This document shows, piece by piece, positions 27,007 through 35,603 of a stretch of DNA of 39,924 nt (position 1 is the first letter of the stretch; every line of letters begins with the position of its first letter). The DNA lies in contig JAFVDH010000066.1 of the NCBI GenBank assembly GCA_017478515.1, positions 1 through 39,924 on the forward strand, in the 5' to 3' direction. The notes below the pieces were generated by a model that was not told the origin of the DNA, ran no database searches, and saw only the letters and a list, made by a program, of their open reading frames with translations. The DNA comes from a bacterium. Its GTDB lineage: Bacteria; Cyanobacteriota; Vampirovibrionia; Gastranaerophilales; Gastranaerophilaceae. A program made the translations under genes and the position numbers.

Positions 27007-28209
27007 TTAATTTTCGCCCTTTAACTCTTCTTCGGCTTCTTTTTTATTGGCTTCTTCAACAGACTTATTATTCATTTCTTCAATTTCTTTTTCGGACAAA
27101 ATTCTTACAGGATTACCCGGAATTACACTTTGAATACCAGTTATAACAACTTTGTCACCCTTGTTCAAACCTGATTTAACAATCCAATCTTTATTGTCCT
27201 GACCAAAAGTTTCTATTTGTTGAACCTGAGGAACACCTTTTTCATCAAGTTTGTAAACGTATTTATATTGAGGATTTTCCATAACTGCAACCTGAGGAAC
27301 AACCGGTACATTATCCTTTTCTTTAGAATAAATATAAACAGTTGCATAATTACCGTTAATTAACAATCCTTTAGGATTTTTAAATGTTGCTCTCATCATT
27401 ATAGAACCCGTTGTAGCATCAATATTGTTGTCATGAAAATCTTGAATACCAGAATACTCATATTTTGAACCTGTTGAAAAATATAAATCAACCTGTCTGT
27501 TTACATTTGCAACTTTATCAATTCTCATTAAATCAGTGTAATTTTTTGCATCTAAAGGAAATGTTACGTAAATAGGATTAACACTATTTAGCGTAGTTAA
27601 AGCTCCGGATGACGGAGTTACGTAGTTGCCGACAGTTATTTTCAACATACCTATTTGCCCATCAACAGGTGCTTTTATTTTTGTATATCCCAAGTTTCTT
27701 AAAGCATCTCTATAAGCACTTTCATTTAATTCTACCTGAGCCTTATAAGAATCTCTTTGTGACAAAATCTGGTCATATTGTGCTTTAGAAACATAATCTT
27801 GTTTTACAAGTTCCTCATATCTTATAAGTTGTTTATTATAATAATTTAATTGTGCTTTTGAATTATCCAAATTAGCTTTAGCTTTATTTACGGCAAGTTG
27901 ATATTCCTGAGGCTCAATTTCAAATAAAACTTGCCCCTTTTTAACGATATCACCCTCTTTAAAATAAGATTTGGTTAAATAACCGCTTATACGTGCAACA
28001 ACATCAATTCTTGAAACTGATTGAATACGACCGGGGGCTTCAAATTTTTTAATAACATCTCTTGTTTGAATTTCTTCAACAGTAACACCCGGTAATTTAC
28101 CCGCATTTCTTTTTTTCATTGACATAAAACCCGAAAATTGGTATGCCAAAAATCTTGCTAAAATTGCACCTGCCAAAACACAAATAACTATTAATATAAT
28201 TCTTTTCAT
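27007..28209 (-). CDS. RND efflux periplasmic adaptor (membrane fusion protein)
   Basis: AcrA/MexA-type adaptor that bridges the permease and TolC channel. An N-terminal signal anchor spans residues 1-24, with no lipobox Cys at a suitable site, so it is probably membrane-spanning. The sequence then has the lipoyl half-motif RISGYLTKSYFKEGDIVKKGQVLFEIEP (about 74-100), a coiled-coil hairpin (about 105-165), the second lipoyl half (TKIKAPVDGQIG), a beta-barrel and a membrane-proximal domain. The C-terminal 25 residues are a Glu/Lys-rich helix. It is the first gene of the three-gene efflux operon. Confidence 0.95.
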   Translation of the reverse strand: MKRIILIVICVLAGAILARFLAYQFSGFMSMKKRNAGKLPGVTVEEIQTRDVIKKFEAPGRIQSVSRIDVVARISGYLTKSYFKEGDIVKKGQVLFEIEPQEYQLAVNKAKANLDNSKAQLNYYNKQLIRYEELVKQDYVSKAQYDQILSQRDSYKAQVELNESAYRDALRNLGYTKIKAPVDGQIGMLKITVGNYVTPSSGALTTLNSVNPIYVTFPLDAKNYTDLMRIDKVANVNRQVDLYFSTGSKYEYSGIQDFHDNNIDATTGSIMMRATFKNPKGLLINGNYATVYIYSKEKDNVPVVPQVAVMENPQYKYVYKLDEKGVPQVQQIETFGQDNKDWIVKSGLNKGDKVVITGIQSVIPGNPVRILSEKEIEEMNNKSVEEANKKEAEEELKGEN

Positions 28210-28299
28210 TTTATCCCCAAATTAATTAGTACAATAATTATCTACATGCATTTTAACAAAAAAATAGGGCATGCTACCTATACCGCATTAATAAAACTT

Positions 28300-28334
28300 A
28301 AAAGAGGATTAAGCCAAGCGTTTAATCCTCTTTT
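28300..28334 (-). terminator. Intrinsic terminator after clpC
   Basis: A 13-base perfect stem (AAAAGAGGATTAA, 28300-28312, with TTAATCCTCTTTT, 28322-28334) and a nine-base loop. On the minus strand the run TCTTTTAAGTTTT follows, so it ends clpC transcription before the efflux operon. A flanking A/T tract would let it act on the other strand also. Confidence 0.85.
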
Positions 28335-28372
28335 ATTTGTAATTATATATTTTTAAAAACGTAATATAAATA

Positions 28373-30856
28373 TTATTCTGCTTTTACAGGTTCATCTGAT
28401 TTAGTTTCAGCACCTTTTTTAGAAAACACAAGTTTTCCGTCCTTAACATCAAGAACAATTGTATCACCCGCTTGGTAAGCATTAGTCAAGATTTCTTCTG
28501 CAAGAGTATCTTCAACTTTACGTTGAATTAATCTTCTCAAAGGTCTTGCACCGTATGCTTCAGAATATCCGTCAGTTGCTAAGAAATCCTTAACTTCATC
28601 AGTAACTTCCATTTTTAAATCACGTTCTTCAAGACGTTTGAACAAGTCTTTCATCATTAATTCCGCAATTTGTCTGATTTCTTCTTTTGACAAATGAGAG
28701 AATACTACGATATCGTCAATACGGTTTAAGAATTCAGGTCTGAAAGCCTTTTTCATTTCTTCATTAACAGTATCTTTCAATTTTTCGTACTTATCTTTCT
28801 TTTCATCGGCAGCAACAGAGAAACCAAGTTTAGACTGAGTAGCAATCATACTTGCACCGACGTTAGATGTCATAATAATAATAGTATTTTTAAAGTTGAT
28901 ATGACGACCCTTAGAATCTGTTAAACGACCATCATCCAATATCTGTAACATAATATTGAATACATCAGGGTGAGCCTTTTCAATTTCATCAAAAAGGATA
29001 ACAGAATAAGGTTTTTTACGAATAGTTTCTGTCAAACTACCGCCATCATCATATCCAACATAACCAGGAGGAGAACCAATAAGTTTTGAAGTGGCATGTT
29101 TTTCCATAAATTCTGACATATCAACACGAACCATGTTATCTTCAGAACCAAATACAGCCTCAGCAAGAGCTTTTGCAAGCTCAGTTTTACCAACACCGGT
29201 AGGCCCTGCAAAAATAAAACTTCCGATTGGTCTGTTCGGTGACTTCAAACCAACTCTTGCTCTTCTTATTGCTTTTGAAATAGATACAACCGCATCGTGT
29301 TGACCGATTACACGAGCATGCAAAGTATCTTCCAATTTCAACAATCTTTCACTTTCGCCCTCAGTCAACTTCGTAACAGGAACACCTGTCATTGTAGAAA
29401 TTACTTCCGCAATATGTTCTTCTGTTACAATAGGTTTATTTGCTTCTTGTTCTTCAGCTTGAGACTCTTGAAGTTCTCTTATTCTTTCTTTACAATCAGC
29501 CTCATCATCTCTTAGGGCAGATGCTTTTTCAAATTCTTGATTTCTGATTGCATCTTCTTTTTCCTTGATAATAGAACGAAGTTCTTTTTCAAGTTCTTTA
29601 CCCTCAGGAGATAAAGTGCTCACAGCCAAACGAACCTTTGAACTTGCCTCATCAATTACGTCAATAGCTTTATCAGGCAAAAATCTGTCAGTAATATATT
29701 TACTTGATAACTTTGTAGCCGCAACAATCGCATCATCAGAAATTAAAAGTTTGTGGTGTTCTTCATATTTAGATTTTAAACCTTTAATAATTTCTATTGT
29801 TTCTTCAATAGACGGCTCTTCAATAATTACAGATTGGAAACGTCTTTCTAAAGCTGCATCTTTTTCAATATGTTTTCTGTACTCATCAAGAGTAGTAGCA
29901 CCGATAACTTGAATTTCACCTCTTGATAAAGCAGGTTTTAAGATATTTGCTGCGTCAATAGCACCTTCTGCAGCACCTGCCCCCATCAATGTATGCATTT
30001 CATCAATAACAAGAATTATATTTCCTGCTTGACGAATTTCGTCCATGATTTTTTTAAGACGTTCTTCAAATTCACCTCTGTATTTAGTACCTGCAACCAA
30101 AAGTCCCATATCTAATTGAACAATTTTTTTGCCGTCTAAAATATCAGGAACTTCACCGTTTACAATACGAGTAGCCAAACCCTCAGCCACGGCTGTTTTA
30201 CCAACACCAGGTTCACCCAATAGTACAGGGTTATTTTTTGTACGGCGGGCAAGAATTTGAATTACACGTTCAATTTCTTTTTCTCTGCCGACAACAGGGT
30301 CTAGTCTCAATTCAGCAGCAGCCAAAGTTAAATCAGTACCAAATTCATCTAAACTTGGAGTTTTGGCTTTGCTTGCAGAACTTGAACTGCTTCCTCCGCC
30401 TGATGAAACAGGTTGAGGTTTTGATTCTCCAAGAATTTTAATTACGTTGCTTCTTATTTTATTTAAGTCAACACCTGAATTTTCCAAAACTCTGGCAGCA
30501 ACACCCTCACCTTCTCTAATTAATCCTAAAAGTAAGTGTTCAGTACCGATATAGTTGTGTCCAAGTTGTCTTGCCTCATCCCATGACAATTCCAAAACCC
30601 TTTTAGCTCTTGGAGTAAATGGGATTTCTACAGCAACAAAACCCGAACCTCTGCCAATAATTTTTTCAACTTCAACTCTTGCATCTTTAAGGTTAATCCC
30701 CATAGATTTAAGAGTTTTAGCGGCAACACCTGTACCCTCGCCTATAAGTCCGAGTAAAAGTTGTTCCGTTCCTACAAAGTTATGTCCTAAGCGTCTTGCC
30801 TCTTCTTGTGCAAGCATTATAACTTTTATCGCTTTTTCCGTAAATCTTTCAAACAT
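28373..30856 (-). CDS. clpC: ATP-dependent Clp protease ATPase subunit ClpC
   Basis: AAA+ unfoldase feeding ClpP. Two N-terminal Clp repeats (about 1-145, with [18 protein letters not shown] and [18 protein letters not shown]) are followed by a Gly/Ser-rich linker, AAA module 1 (Walker A GEPGVGKT at 214-221, Walker B VIDEMH at 283-288), a UVR motif (about 430-460) and AAA module 2 (GPTGVGKT at 551-558, LFDEIEKAH at 621-629). The ClpP-docking loop reads KLGF. Length 827 matches ClpC of Firmicutes and cyanobacteria; ClpB is ruled out by the short middle region. The Shine-Dalgarno sequence AGAGGAT is clear. No CtsR or McsAB genes accompany it. Confidence 0.98.
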   Translation of the reverse strand: MFERFTEKAIKVIMLAQEEARRLGHNFVGTEQLLLGLIGEGTGVAAKTLKSMGINLKDARVEVEKIIGRGSGFVAVEIPFTPRAKRVLELSWDEARQLGHNYIGTEHLLLGLIREGEGVAARVLENSGVDLNKIRSNVIKILGESKPQPVSSGGGSSSSSASKAKTPSLDEFGTDLTLAAAELRLDPVVGREKEIERVIQILARRTKNNPVLLGEPGVGKTAVAEGLATRIVNGEVPDILDGKKIVQLDMGLLVAGTKYRGEFEERLKKIMDEIRQAGNIILVIDEMHTLMGAGAAEGAIDAANILKPALSRGEIQVIGATTLDEYRKHIEKDAALERRFQSVIIEEPSIEETIEIIKGLKSKYEEHHKLLISDDAIVAATKLSSKYITDRFLPDKAIDVIDEASSKVRLAVSTLSPEGKELEKELRSIIKEKEDAIRNQEFEKASALRDDEADCKERIRELQESQAEEQEANKPIVTEEHIAEVISTMTGVPVTKLTEGESERLLKLEDTLHARVIGQHDAVVSISKAIRRARVGLKSPNRPIGSFIFAGPTGVGKTELAKALAEAVFGSEDNMVRVDMSEFMEKHATSKLIGSPPGYVGYDDGGSLTETIRKKPYSVILFDEIEKAHPDVFNIMLQILDDGRLTDSKGRHINFKNTIIIMTSNVGASMIATQSKLGFSVAADEKKDKYEKLKDTVNEEMKKAFRPEFLNRIDDIVVFSHLSKEEIRQIAELMMKDLFKRLEERDLKMEVTDEVKDFLATDGYSEAYGARPLRRLIQRKVEDTLAEEILTNAYQAGDTIVLDVKDGKLVFSKKGAETKSDEPVKAE

Positions 30857-30882
30857 GTTTTTATCCTCTTAATCTCATAAAT

Positions 30883-30911
30883 ATTTTACGTAAAAGATAA
30901 AAAAGTTTCAA
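30883..30911 (-). promoter_or_regulatory. Promoter of clpC
   Basis: On the minus strand TTGAAA (30911-30906), 17 bases, TAAAAT (30888-30883). The leader to ATG 30856 is about 20 bases and contains the ribosome site. No CIRCE or CtsR-type repeat was seen, although GCAAAAATATTTTGC at 30950-30964 is a near-palindrome upstream. Confidence 0.55.
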
Positions 30912-31088
30912 GATGTAAAATAGAAAAAATAAGTTTATTACATTATTAAGCAAAAATATTTTGCCCGAATTTTAGTTATGGTATGTATATAGGGTTATAT
31001 ATTTTTATTTAAATTTTTAAAATTAAATATTAAAACCGCAACAGTAAAGCTTTTTGCATAAACAACATGTTTTTTATAAAAATAATAG

Positions 31089-31117
31089 TTGACAATTAAA
31101 AATTTTTAAAATATTAT
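31089..31117 (+). promoter_or_regulatory. Promoter of tRNA-Glu
   Basis: Consensus -35 TTGACA at 31089-31094, 17 bases, then TATTAT (31112-31117), overlapping a TATAAT at 31115-31120. The start would lie just before the mature tRNA at 31133. It is the best -35 match among promoters in the window together with the one at 35566. Confidence 0.7.
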
Positions 31118-31132
31118 AATAAATGCAGACAG

Positions 31133-31205
31133 GCCCCCATCGTCTAGAGGCCTAGGACACTTCCCTTTCACGGAGGCGACAGCGATTCGAATTCGCTTGG
31201 GGGTA
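31133..31205 (+). tRNA. tRNA-Glu (anticodon TTC)
   Basis: A 73-base cloverleaf without encoded CCA. The acceptor is GCCCCCA (31133-31139) with TGGGGGT (31198-31204), and the discriminator is A31205. The D arm starts TCGTCTAGAGG; the anticodon stem CTTCC/GGAGG (31160-31164 and 31172-31176) encloses CTTTCAC with anticodon TTC at 31167-31169. The T arm is AGCGA/TCGCT around TTCGAAT. It looks very like plastid and cyanobacterial trnE, including the A-U closing pair of the T stem and the G-U first acceptor pair. It stands alone between clpC and a hydrolase. Confidence 0.97.
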
Positions 31206-31211
31206 TTTTTT

Positions 31212-31240
31212 AAAAGACCTGAGTTACTCGGGTCTTTTTT
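31212..31240 (+). terminator. Intrinsic terminator after tRNA-Glu
   Basis: AAAAGACCTGAG (31212-31223), loop TTA, CTCGGGTCTTTT with a T-G pair inside the stem, followed by T residues. It lies seven bases after the tRNA. Confidence 0.8.
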
Positions 31241-31383
31241 AGTATTTAAGAAACTATTATGAGTTTGTTTAGATAAAATATGAAAAATTTTAACGCAGAC
31301 GGAATATGCAGCTTCCGCCGTCAAATTTATTTTTATTGAAACAGTATAATCCAATCAACATGATATATGTATAAGTTTACGAT

Positions 31384-31412
31384 TAGACATAACAGTATAT
31401 TATATTTATAAT
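31384..31412 (+). promoter_or_regulatory. Leaderless promoter of the alpha/beta hydrolase gene
   Basis: TAGACA (31384-31389), 17 bases, TATAAT (31407-31412), then six bases and ATG at 31419. No Shine-Dalgarno sequence lies between. The transcript is expected to begin at or next to the start codon. Confidence 0.6.
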
Positions 31413-31418
31413 TTATAT

Positions 31419-32216
31419 ATGAAAAAATTTGTTATATCCGCTATATTTTTTATATTAATTTTTTTACCGCTATTAATCCCCAAAACGGAGACTTCTTTGT
31501 CTGAACAAAAAATAACAACTTCTGACAATGTAGAAATTGCGTATGATACATATAATACAAATCACAAAGAAGTCGTAATTCTTGCCCATGGATGGCTTAT
31601 GACAAAAAATTCCAAAGCTTTTTCACAAATGGCAAAAGATTTTTCAAAATATTATGATGTGATAGTCTTAGATTACAGAGGGCATGGGAAGAGTTCAGGA
31701 AAATATACTTTTGGTGCTAAAGAAATCAACGACTTAAAACCAATAATTGATTTAGCACATAAAAGATATAAACAAATATATCTTATAGGCTTTTCGCTAG
31801 GTTCTCTAATCTCTGTTGACTACTGCTCAAAGTACAAATATATAGACAAATTAATTCTCGTAAGTGCACCTGTAAGTTTTGAAAAAATAGAAAACAATGT
31901 ACTTAGCCCATATGCATTTATACCAACATTAAAGAAATTCGAATGGGACAGATGGACTTCCATAAGATTTGGAAATATCTTTGACAAAAAAATAAAACCT
32001 ATCGATGAAATATCGAAAATAAATATTCCGATATTGTTTATAGCAGGTGAAAAAGACCCTGTAATTTATGCATGGCATAACGAAGAATTATATAAAAAAT
32101 CAAAATCCAAAAACAAACAAGTATTTCTTATGAAAAACGGTAAACACGCAGAAGATTTATATCTGGATGCCCCAAAAACTTTTATGGATATATGTATTAA
32201 ATTTTTGGAAAAATAA
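31419..32216 (+). CDS. Alpha/beta hydrolase, membrane-anchored
   Basis: Serine hydrolase of unknown substrate, 265 residues. An N-terminal hydrophobic segment (residues 3-21, MKKFVISAIFFILIFLPLL) predicts a signal anchor, so the domain is probably periplasmic. The oxyanion region is AHGWLM (about 55-60), the strand DYRGHGKSSG is typical, the nucleophile is Ser126 in GFSLGS, and the acid/His pair is likely Asp in GEKDPV and His in GKHAED. It resembles the lysophospholipase/esterase group (YqiA/BAAT-like). Upstream promoter and start are leaderless. It is followed by a ribosomal operon with its own promoter. Confidence 0.86.
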   Translation: MKKFVISAIFFILIFLPLLIPKTETSLSEQKITTSDNVEIAYDTYNTNHKEVVILAHGWLMTKNSKAFSQMAKDFSKYYDVIVLDYRGHGKSSGKYTFGAKEINDLKPIIDLAHKRYKQIYLIGFSLGSLISVDYCSKYKYIDKLILVSAPVSFEKIENNVLSPYAFIPTLKKFEWDRWTSIRFGNIFDKKIKPIDEISKINIPILFIAGEKDPVIYAWHNEELYKKSKSKNKQVFLMKNGKHAEDLYLDAPKTFMDICIKFLEK

Positions 32217-32265
32217 ATAGAATTATATTAAATTTTAAGATTGTAAAAATTATACAAATAAATCC

Positions 32266-32294
32266 TTGTAAAAACAAAATATTTATTATATTAT
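32266..32294 (+). promoter_or_regulatory. Promoter and leader of the rpsE operon
   Basis: TTGTAA (32266-32271), 17 bases, TATTAT (32289-32294). The leader of about 115 bases up to the rpsE ATG holds a 7-base inverted repeat (TAACATG at 32320-32326 and CATGTTA at 32360-32366). Confidence 0.5.
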
Positions 32295-32418
32295 GGACAA
32301 GTCAGAAAATACTCACGAATAACATGATTTCAAATAGCTTTTACAGGCTTGATTTTTGGCATGTTAATTTAAATAAAATAAAGATAGAAAATTATAACGA
32401 AAAAGAAAGGTAGAATTC

Positions 32419-33132
32419 ATGGAATTAAATGAAGAAAAAAATGAAGCTTTAGAAACAGAAGAAACAGTTGAAGAAACTGTAGCTGAAGTTGAAGAAGCAG
32501 AAGTTGAAACAGAAACAACAGAAGAAAACAATGATGACGATTTAGAAGACAACGAAATGGAAGATTATGCCGAAGCAGTTCAAAAACCTGAAAAAGGCGA
32601 AAGAAAATCAAGAGGCAGAAAGAAAAGAACAGAAAATAAAGAAGACCAACCACAATCAGAATGGAAAGAACAAGTAGTTCAAATCCGTCGTGTAACAAAG
32701 GTTGTAAAGGGTGGTAAAAAATTAAGTTTCAGAGCAATTGTTATCGTAGGAAACCAAAAAGGTCAAGTAGGCGTTGGTTGTGCGAAAGCTGCGGAAGTTA
32801 TTATTGCAATACAAAAAGCAATTGCAGATGGACGTAAAAACTTAATCAATGTACCTATTTTCAAAACAACAATTCCTCACCCTATTACAGGCCGTTCAGG
32901 AGCAGGTGCAGTTATGTTAAGACCTGCTGCTCAAGGTACAGGGATTATTGCAGGCGGTGCGGTTCGTTCAGTATTAGAACTTGCAGGTATTGAAAATATC
33001 TTATCAAAATCTTTGGGTTCTAAATCGCCTCTAAATGCTGCTAACGCTACTTTAGAAGCTTTAAAAAGCTTAACTCCGTTTAGCGAAGTTGCTAAAAAAC
33101 GTGGTCTTACTGTTAAAGAAATTCTTGAATAG
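32419..33132 (+). CDS. rpsE: 30S ribosomal protein S5 with acidic N-terminal extension
   Basis: Small-subunit protein that helps decoding accuracy. The S5 core begins near residue 82 ([32 protein letters not shown]) and covers the double-stranded RNA-binding-like domain and the C-terminal domain ([26 protein letters not shown]). In most bacteria S5 is about 165-175 residues, and this one is 237. Residues 1-58 are almost wholly Glu, Asp, Thr and Val ([18 protein letters not shown]), then 59-72 are basic. The ATG has AAAGG eight to nine bases upstream, while the internal Met47 lacks one, so the extension is probably translated. Confidence 0.96.
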   Translation: MELNEEKNEALETEETVEETVAEVEEAEVETETTEENNDDDLEDNEMEDYAEAVQKPEKGERKSRGRKKRTENKEDQPQSEWKEQVVQIRRVTKVVKGGKKLSFRAIVIVGNQKGQVGVGCAKAAEVIIAIQKAIADGRKNLINVPIFKTTIPHPITGRSGAGAVMLRPAAQGTGIIAGGAVRSVLELAGIENILSKSLGSKSPLNAANATLEALKSLTPFSEVAKKRGLTVKEILE

Positions 33133-33190
33133 TAACATGGCTTATTTATTTAGTATTGTAGAGATAATAATATTATAAGGAAATATAAAA

Positions 33191-33385
33191 ATGGCTAAAA
33201 CTCAAACAAAACAAATTAAAATTAAATTGGTAAAAAGCTTAATCGGTGCATCTCAAACTCAACGTAAAGTTGTTGCATCTTTAGGTTTAAAAAAATTAAA
33301 TCAAGTAGTAACACATAATGAAAGTGCTACAATTTTAGGTATGGTAAATGCTGTACCACACTTAGTAAAAATCGTTGAAGAATAA
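33191..33385 (+). CDS. rpmD: 50S ribosomal protein L30
   Basis: A 64-residue large-subunit protein with the L30 pattern IKIKLVKSLIGASQTQRKVVASLGLKKLNQVV and a hydrophobic C-terminal helix (MVNAVPHLVKIVEE). It lies 58 bases after rpsE and 69 before rplO, the standard gene order. The AAGGAAA ribosome site precedes the ATG. Confidence 0.97.
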   Translation: MAKTQTKQIKIKLVKSLIGASQTQRKVVASLGLKKLNQVVTHNESATILGMVNAVPHLVKIVEE

Positions 33386-33454
33386 TTATAATAATTAACT
33401 AAGACGATAAATTCCGAATAATAAAATTAATAAGAAAAAGAAAGAAGGATAAAA

Positions 33455-33907
33455 ATGTCAGATACAATAACATTAGAAGATTTAAAACCCGCAAAAGGTT
33501 CAACAAGAGATTCTAAAAGAGTAGGCAGAGGTCGTTCATCAGGACACGGAAAAACATCATGCCGTGGTCATAACGGAGAAGGTCAAAGATCAGGAAGATC
33601 TTCTAAAAGAGGATTTGAAGGCGGACAAATGCCGGGCTACAGACAATTACCAAAATTAAAAGGATTCAAAAATGTTCTTGCTATTAAACAAGGTCAAATC
33701 AATGTTAAAGATTTACAAGCCCTTGATTTAGAAGAAATTTCTTTGGAAACTCTACAAGCAATAAGAAAAATTCACCCATCATGTGAACAATTAAGAGTTT
33801 TAGGTAACGGCGAAATTTCAAAAGCCGTAACAGTTAAAGCATCTTATGTTACACCAAGTGCAAAAGAAAAAATCGAAAAAGCAGGCGGAAAGGTTGAATT
33901 AGTATAA
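33455..33907 (+). CDS. rplO: 50S ribosomal protein L15
   Basis: A 150-residue assembly protein of the large subunit. The Gly/Arg-rich N-terminus (GRGRSSGHGKTSCRGHNGEGQRSGR, residues about 24-48) contacts rRNA; the MPGYRQLPKLKGF segment and a globular C-terminus follow. It has GAAGGA before its ATG and its stop shares a base with the SecY start (TAATG). Confidence 0.97.
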   Translation: MSDTITLEDLKPAKGSTRDSKRVGRGRSSGHGKTSCRGHNGEGQRSGRSSKRGFEGGQMPGYRQLPKLKGFKNVLAIKQGQINVKDLQALDLEEISLETLQAIRKIHPSCEQLRVLGNGEISKAVTVKASYVTPSAKEKIEKAGGKVELV

Positions 33908-35253
33908 TGCAAAACAGTAAAATGAAAATGCCTACAACAAATGATTTGTTGGCAATGTGGAACGCATCAGGATTAAAAAGCAAAATTATTTTTACTTTAA
34001 TCATGATTGCCGCATTCAGATTTGGCGTTCAGTTACCTATTTACGGAATAAATAACGAAATATTTGCTAATATTGCAGCCGGAAATAATATCATTGGATT
34101 TTTGGATTTATTTTCAGGCGGAGCATTAGGAAAAGTTTCAATATTTGCCCTTGGTATCGGGCCATTTATCACGGCATCAATCATTATACAATTATTGGCA
34201 GTTGTAATTCCATCATTGGAAAAACTTCAAAAAGAAGAAGGTGAGGCAGGAAGACGCAAATTGTCTCAATATACAAGACTTTTTACAGTAGTTCTTGCGG
34301 CATTTCAAGCTGTAATATTTATGGCTTATATGACTAAATTGCCAGGGGCAATAATGCCGGGAGTAAATCACGGTTTATTTTATATAAGTTCAATTGCAGT
34401 ACTAACAGCAGGTTCTATACTTGTTATGTGGATTTCAGAACTGATAACAGAAAAAGGCATTGGTAACGGAGGATCCTTGATAATCTTTGTCGGCATTATA
34501 TCAGGAATTCCTATTTATGCATCAAGAACCGCTCAAATGGTTTCAAGAGACCCATCATTAAATTTCGGATTATTCATGCTTTTATTAATATTCTTTGTAA
34601 CTCTTGTAGTAATTGTAATTATGCAAGAGGCAGTCAGAAAAGTAATAATAGTAAATCCAAAGAGACAAGTCGGAAACAAAGTTTATGGAGGAGTAAACAC
34701 GTTTATTCCGTTTAAACTAAATCCCGGTGGAGTTATGCCAATCATCTTTGCAATTGCAATATTGTTATTCCCAACAACTATCTTAAGCGTTGTAGGTCAG
34801 GCAAATTTACCTGCGGGAACAGTAAGAGATATAGTTTTAAAATTAACACAAATAATGAGCCCTGACGGTGCATTGTATTATATATTATATTTCTTATTGG
34901 TAGTTACATTAACATTCTTCTACGCATCAATTATGCCTAATATGCAGCCAAAAGAGATTGCAAATAATTTGAAAAAATATGGCTCATCTATTCCTGGCAT
35001 AAAACCCGGAAGACCTACCGCAGAACATTTAGATAAAATATTGAGCAAAACTACATTTATCGGTGCAATGGCATTAGGTATAATCGCACTTGTTCCGTCA
35101 TTTGCAAGTTACGCTACAAATATCAAAACTCTGCAAGGTATTGGAGCAACATCCTTAATCATCATGGTAGGAGTTGCACTGGACTTGATAAATCAGGTAA
35201 GAACTCACTTACTTGCGAAAAATTATGAATCATTCCTAAAAGATGATAAATAA
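33907..35253 (+). CDS. secY: Preprotein translocase subunit SecY
   Basis: Channel-forming subunit of the Sec translocon with about ten membrane helices over 448 residues. Family marks: LGIGPFITASIIIQLLAV (plug/TM2), GNGGSLIIFVGIISGIP (TM5), the cytosolic KVIIVNPKRQVGNKVYGG, PGGVMPIIFAIAI, and LKKYGSSIPGIKPGRPT before the last helices. The ATG overlaps the rplO stop by one base, so translation is coupled. adk, map, infA or rpsM do not follow. Confidence 0.98.
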   Translation: MQNSKMKMPTTNDLLAMWNASGLKSKIIFTLIMIAAFRFGVQLPIYGINNEIFANIAAGNNIIGFLDLFSGGALGKVSIFALGIGPFITASIIIQLLAVVIPSLEKLQKEEGEAGRRKLSQYTRLFTVVLAAFQAVIFMAYMTKLPGAIMPGVNHGLFYISSIAVLTAGSILVMWISELITEKGIGNGGSLIIFVGIISGIPIYASRTAQMVSRDPSLNFGLFMLLLIFFVTLVVIVIMQEAVRKVIIVNPKRQVGNKVYGGVNTFIPFKLNPGGVMPIIFAIAILLFPTTILSVVGQANLPAGTVRDIVLKLTQIMSPDGALYYILYFLLVVTLTFFYASIMPNMQPKEIANNLKKYGSSIPGIKPGRPTAEHLDKILSKTTFIGAMALGIIALVPSFASYATNIKTLQGIGATSLIIMVGVALDLINQVRTHLLAKNYESFLKDDK

Positions 35254-35276
35254 TAATTAATAACATAATTTTAAGT

Positions 35277-35317
35277 AAAAAATAACCAACTCATTTTACT
35301 AGGGTTGGTTATTTTTT
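35277..35317. terminator. Bidirectional terminator between secY and the XRE gene
   Basis: AAAAAATAACCAAC (35277-35290) pairs with GTTGGTTATTTTTT (35304-35317) around a 13-base loop. Both strands offer a terminal U run, so it can end secY from one side and the XRE regulator from the other. The right arm lies within the last codons of the XRE gene, whose stop is at 35299-35301. Confidence 0.85.
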
Positions 35318-35547
35318 TGATATTTATATGAAGCATTAAGAATTTTCTTTACGGGAACATCCAAGAAATTTGCCAATTGTACAAGCGTCTTAATTGTTAC
35401 GTTTTGCTCGCCACGTTCAATCTTTCCAATATAATTCGTATGTACATTAGCAAGTTCGGCAAACTTTTCTTGCGAAAGATTCTTTTTTATCCTTTCAACA
35501 CGAAAATTATGTCCAATCTTTTTTAAAATTTCTTTATAATCATCCAT
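35299..35547 (-). CDS. XRE family helix-turn-helix regulator
   Basis: An 82-residue DNA-binding protein, almost entirely one HTH_3 domain (residues about 12-68: RVERIKKNLSQEKFAELANVHTNYIGKIERGEQ, then LVQLANFLDVPVKKIL). The recognition helix is probably NVHTNYIGKIER. No effector domain is present, so it is a compact repressor or a restriction-modification-style controller. It is divergent from a small AT-rich gene and a near-perfect palindrome covers the shared promoter. The ATG has no Shine-Dalgarno sequence. Confidence 0.9.
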   Translation of the reverse strand: MDDYKEILKKIGHNFRVERIKKNLSQEKFAELANVHTNYIGKIERGEQNVTIKTLVQLANFLDVPVKKILNASYKYQKNNQP

Positions 35548-35565
35548 AAAGAAAATTTTATACTA

Positions 35566-35601
35566 TTGACAATGTGTATTCTATACTATTATAATAGTGT
35601 A
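35566..35601 (+). promoter_or_regulatory. Promoter with overlapping palindromic operator
   Basis: TTGACA (35566-35571), 18 bases, TATAAT (35590-35595) drives the small gene at 35604. The -10 is embedded in a 20-base near-perfect palindrome (TATACTATTATAATAGTGTA, 35582-35601), of which ACTATTATAATAGT is exact. The half-site TATACTATT also occurs at 35559-35567, 23 bases upstream, roughly two helical turns. Autorepression by the XRE protein is the natural inference. Confidence 0.7.
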
Positions 35602-35603
35602 AA

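Noticed and set aside
29565..29912. Open frame of 115 codons on the plus strand within clpC
   Set aside because: Antisense to the conserved first AAA module of clpC; no independent support.
30883..30964. Possible heat-shock operator (CIRCE or CtsR) upstream of clpC
   Set aside because: The near-palindrome GCAAAAATATTTTGC and surrounding sequence do not match either consensus.
31290..31340. Hairpin upstream of the alpha/beta hydrolase
   Set aside because: Two competing five-base stems (GACGG/CCGTC and CGGAA/TTCCG) exist, neither strong, with no gene ending there; no function can be supported.
31106..31354. Open frame of 82 codons on the minus strand
   Set aside because: It crosses the tRNA-Glu gene and its terminator in antisense and has no start signal.
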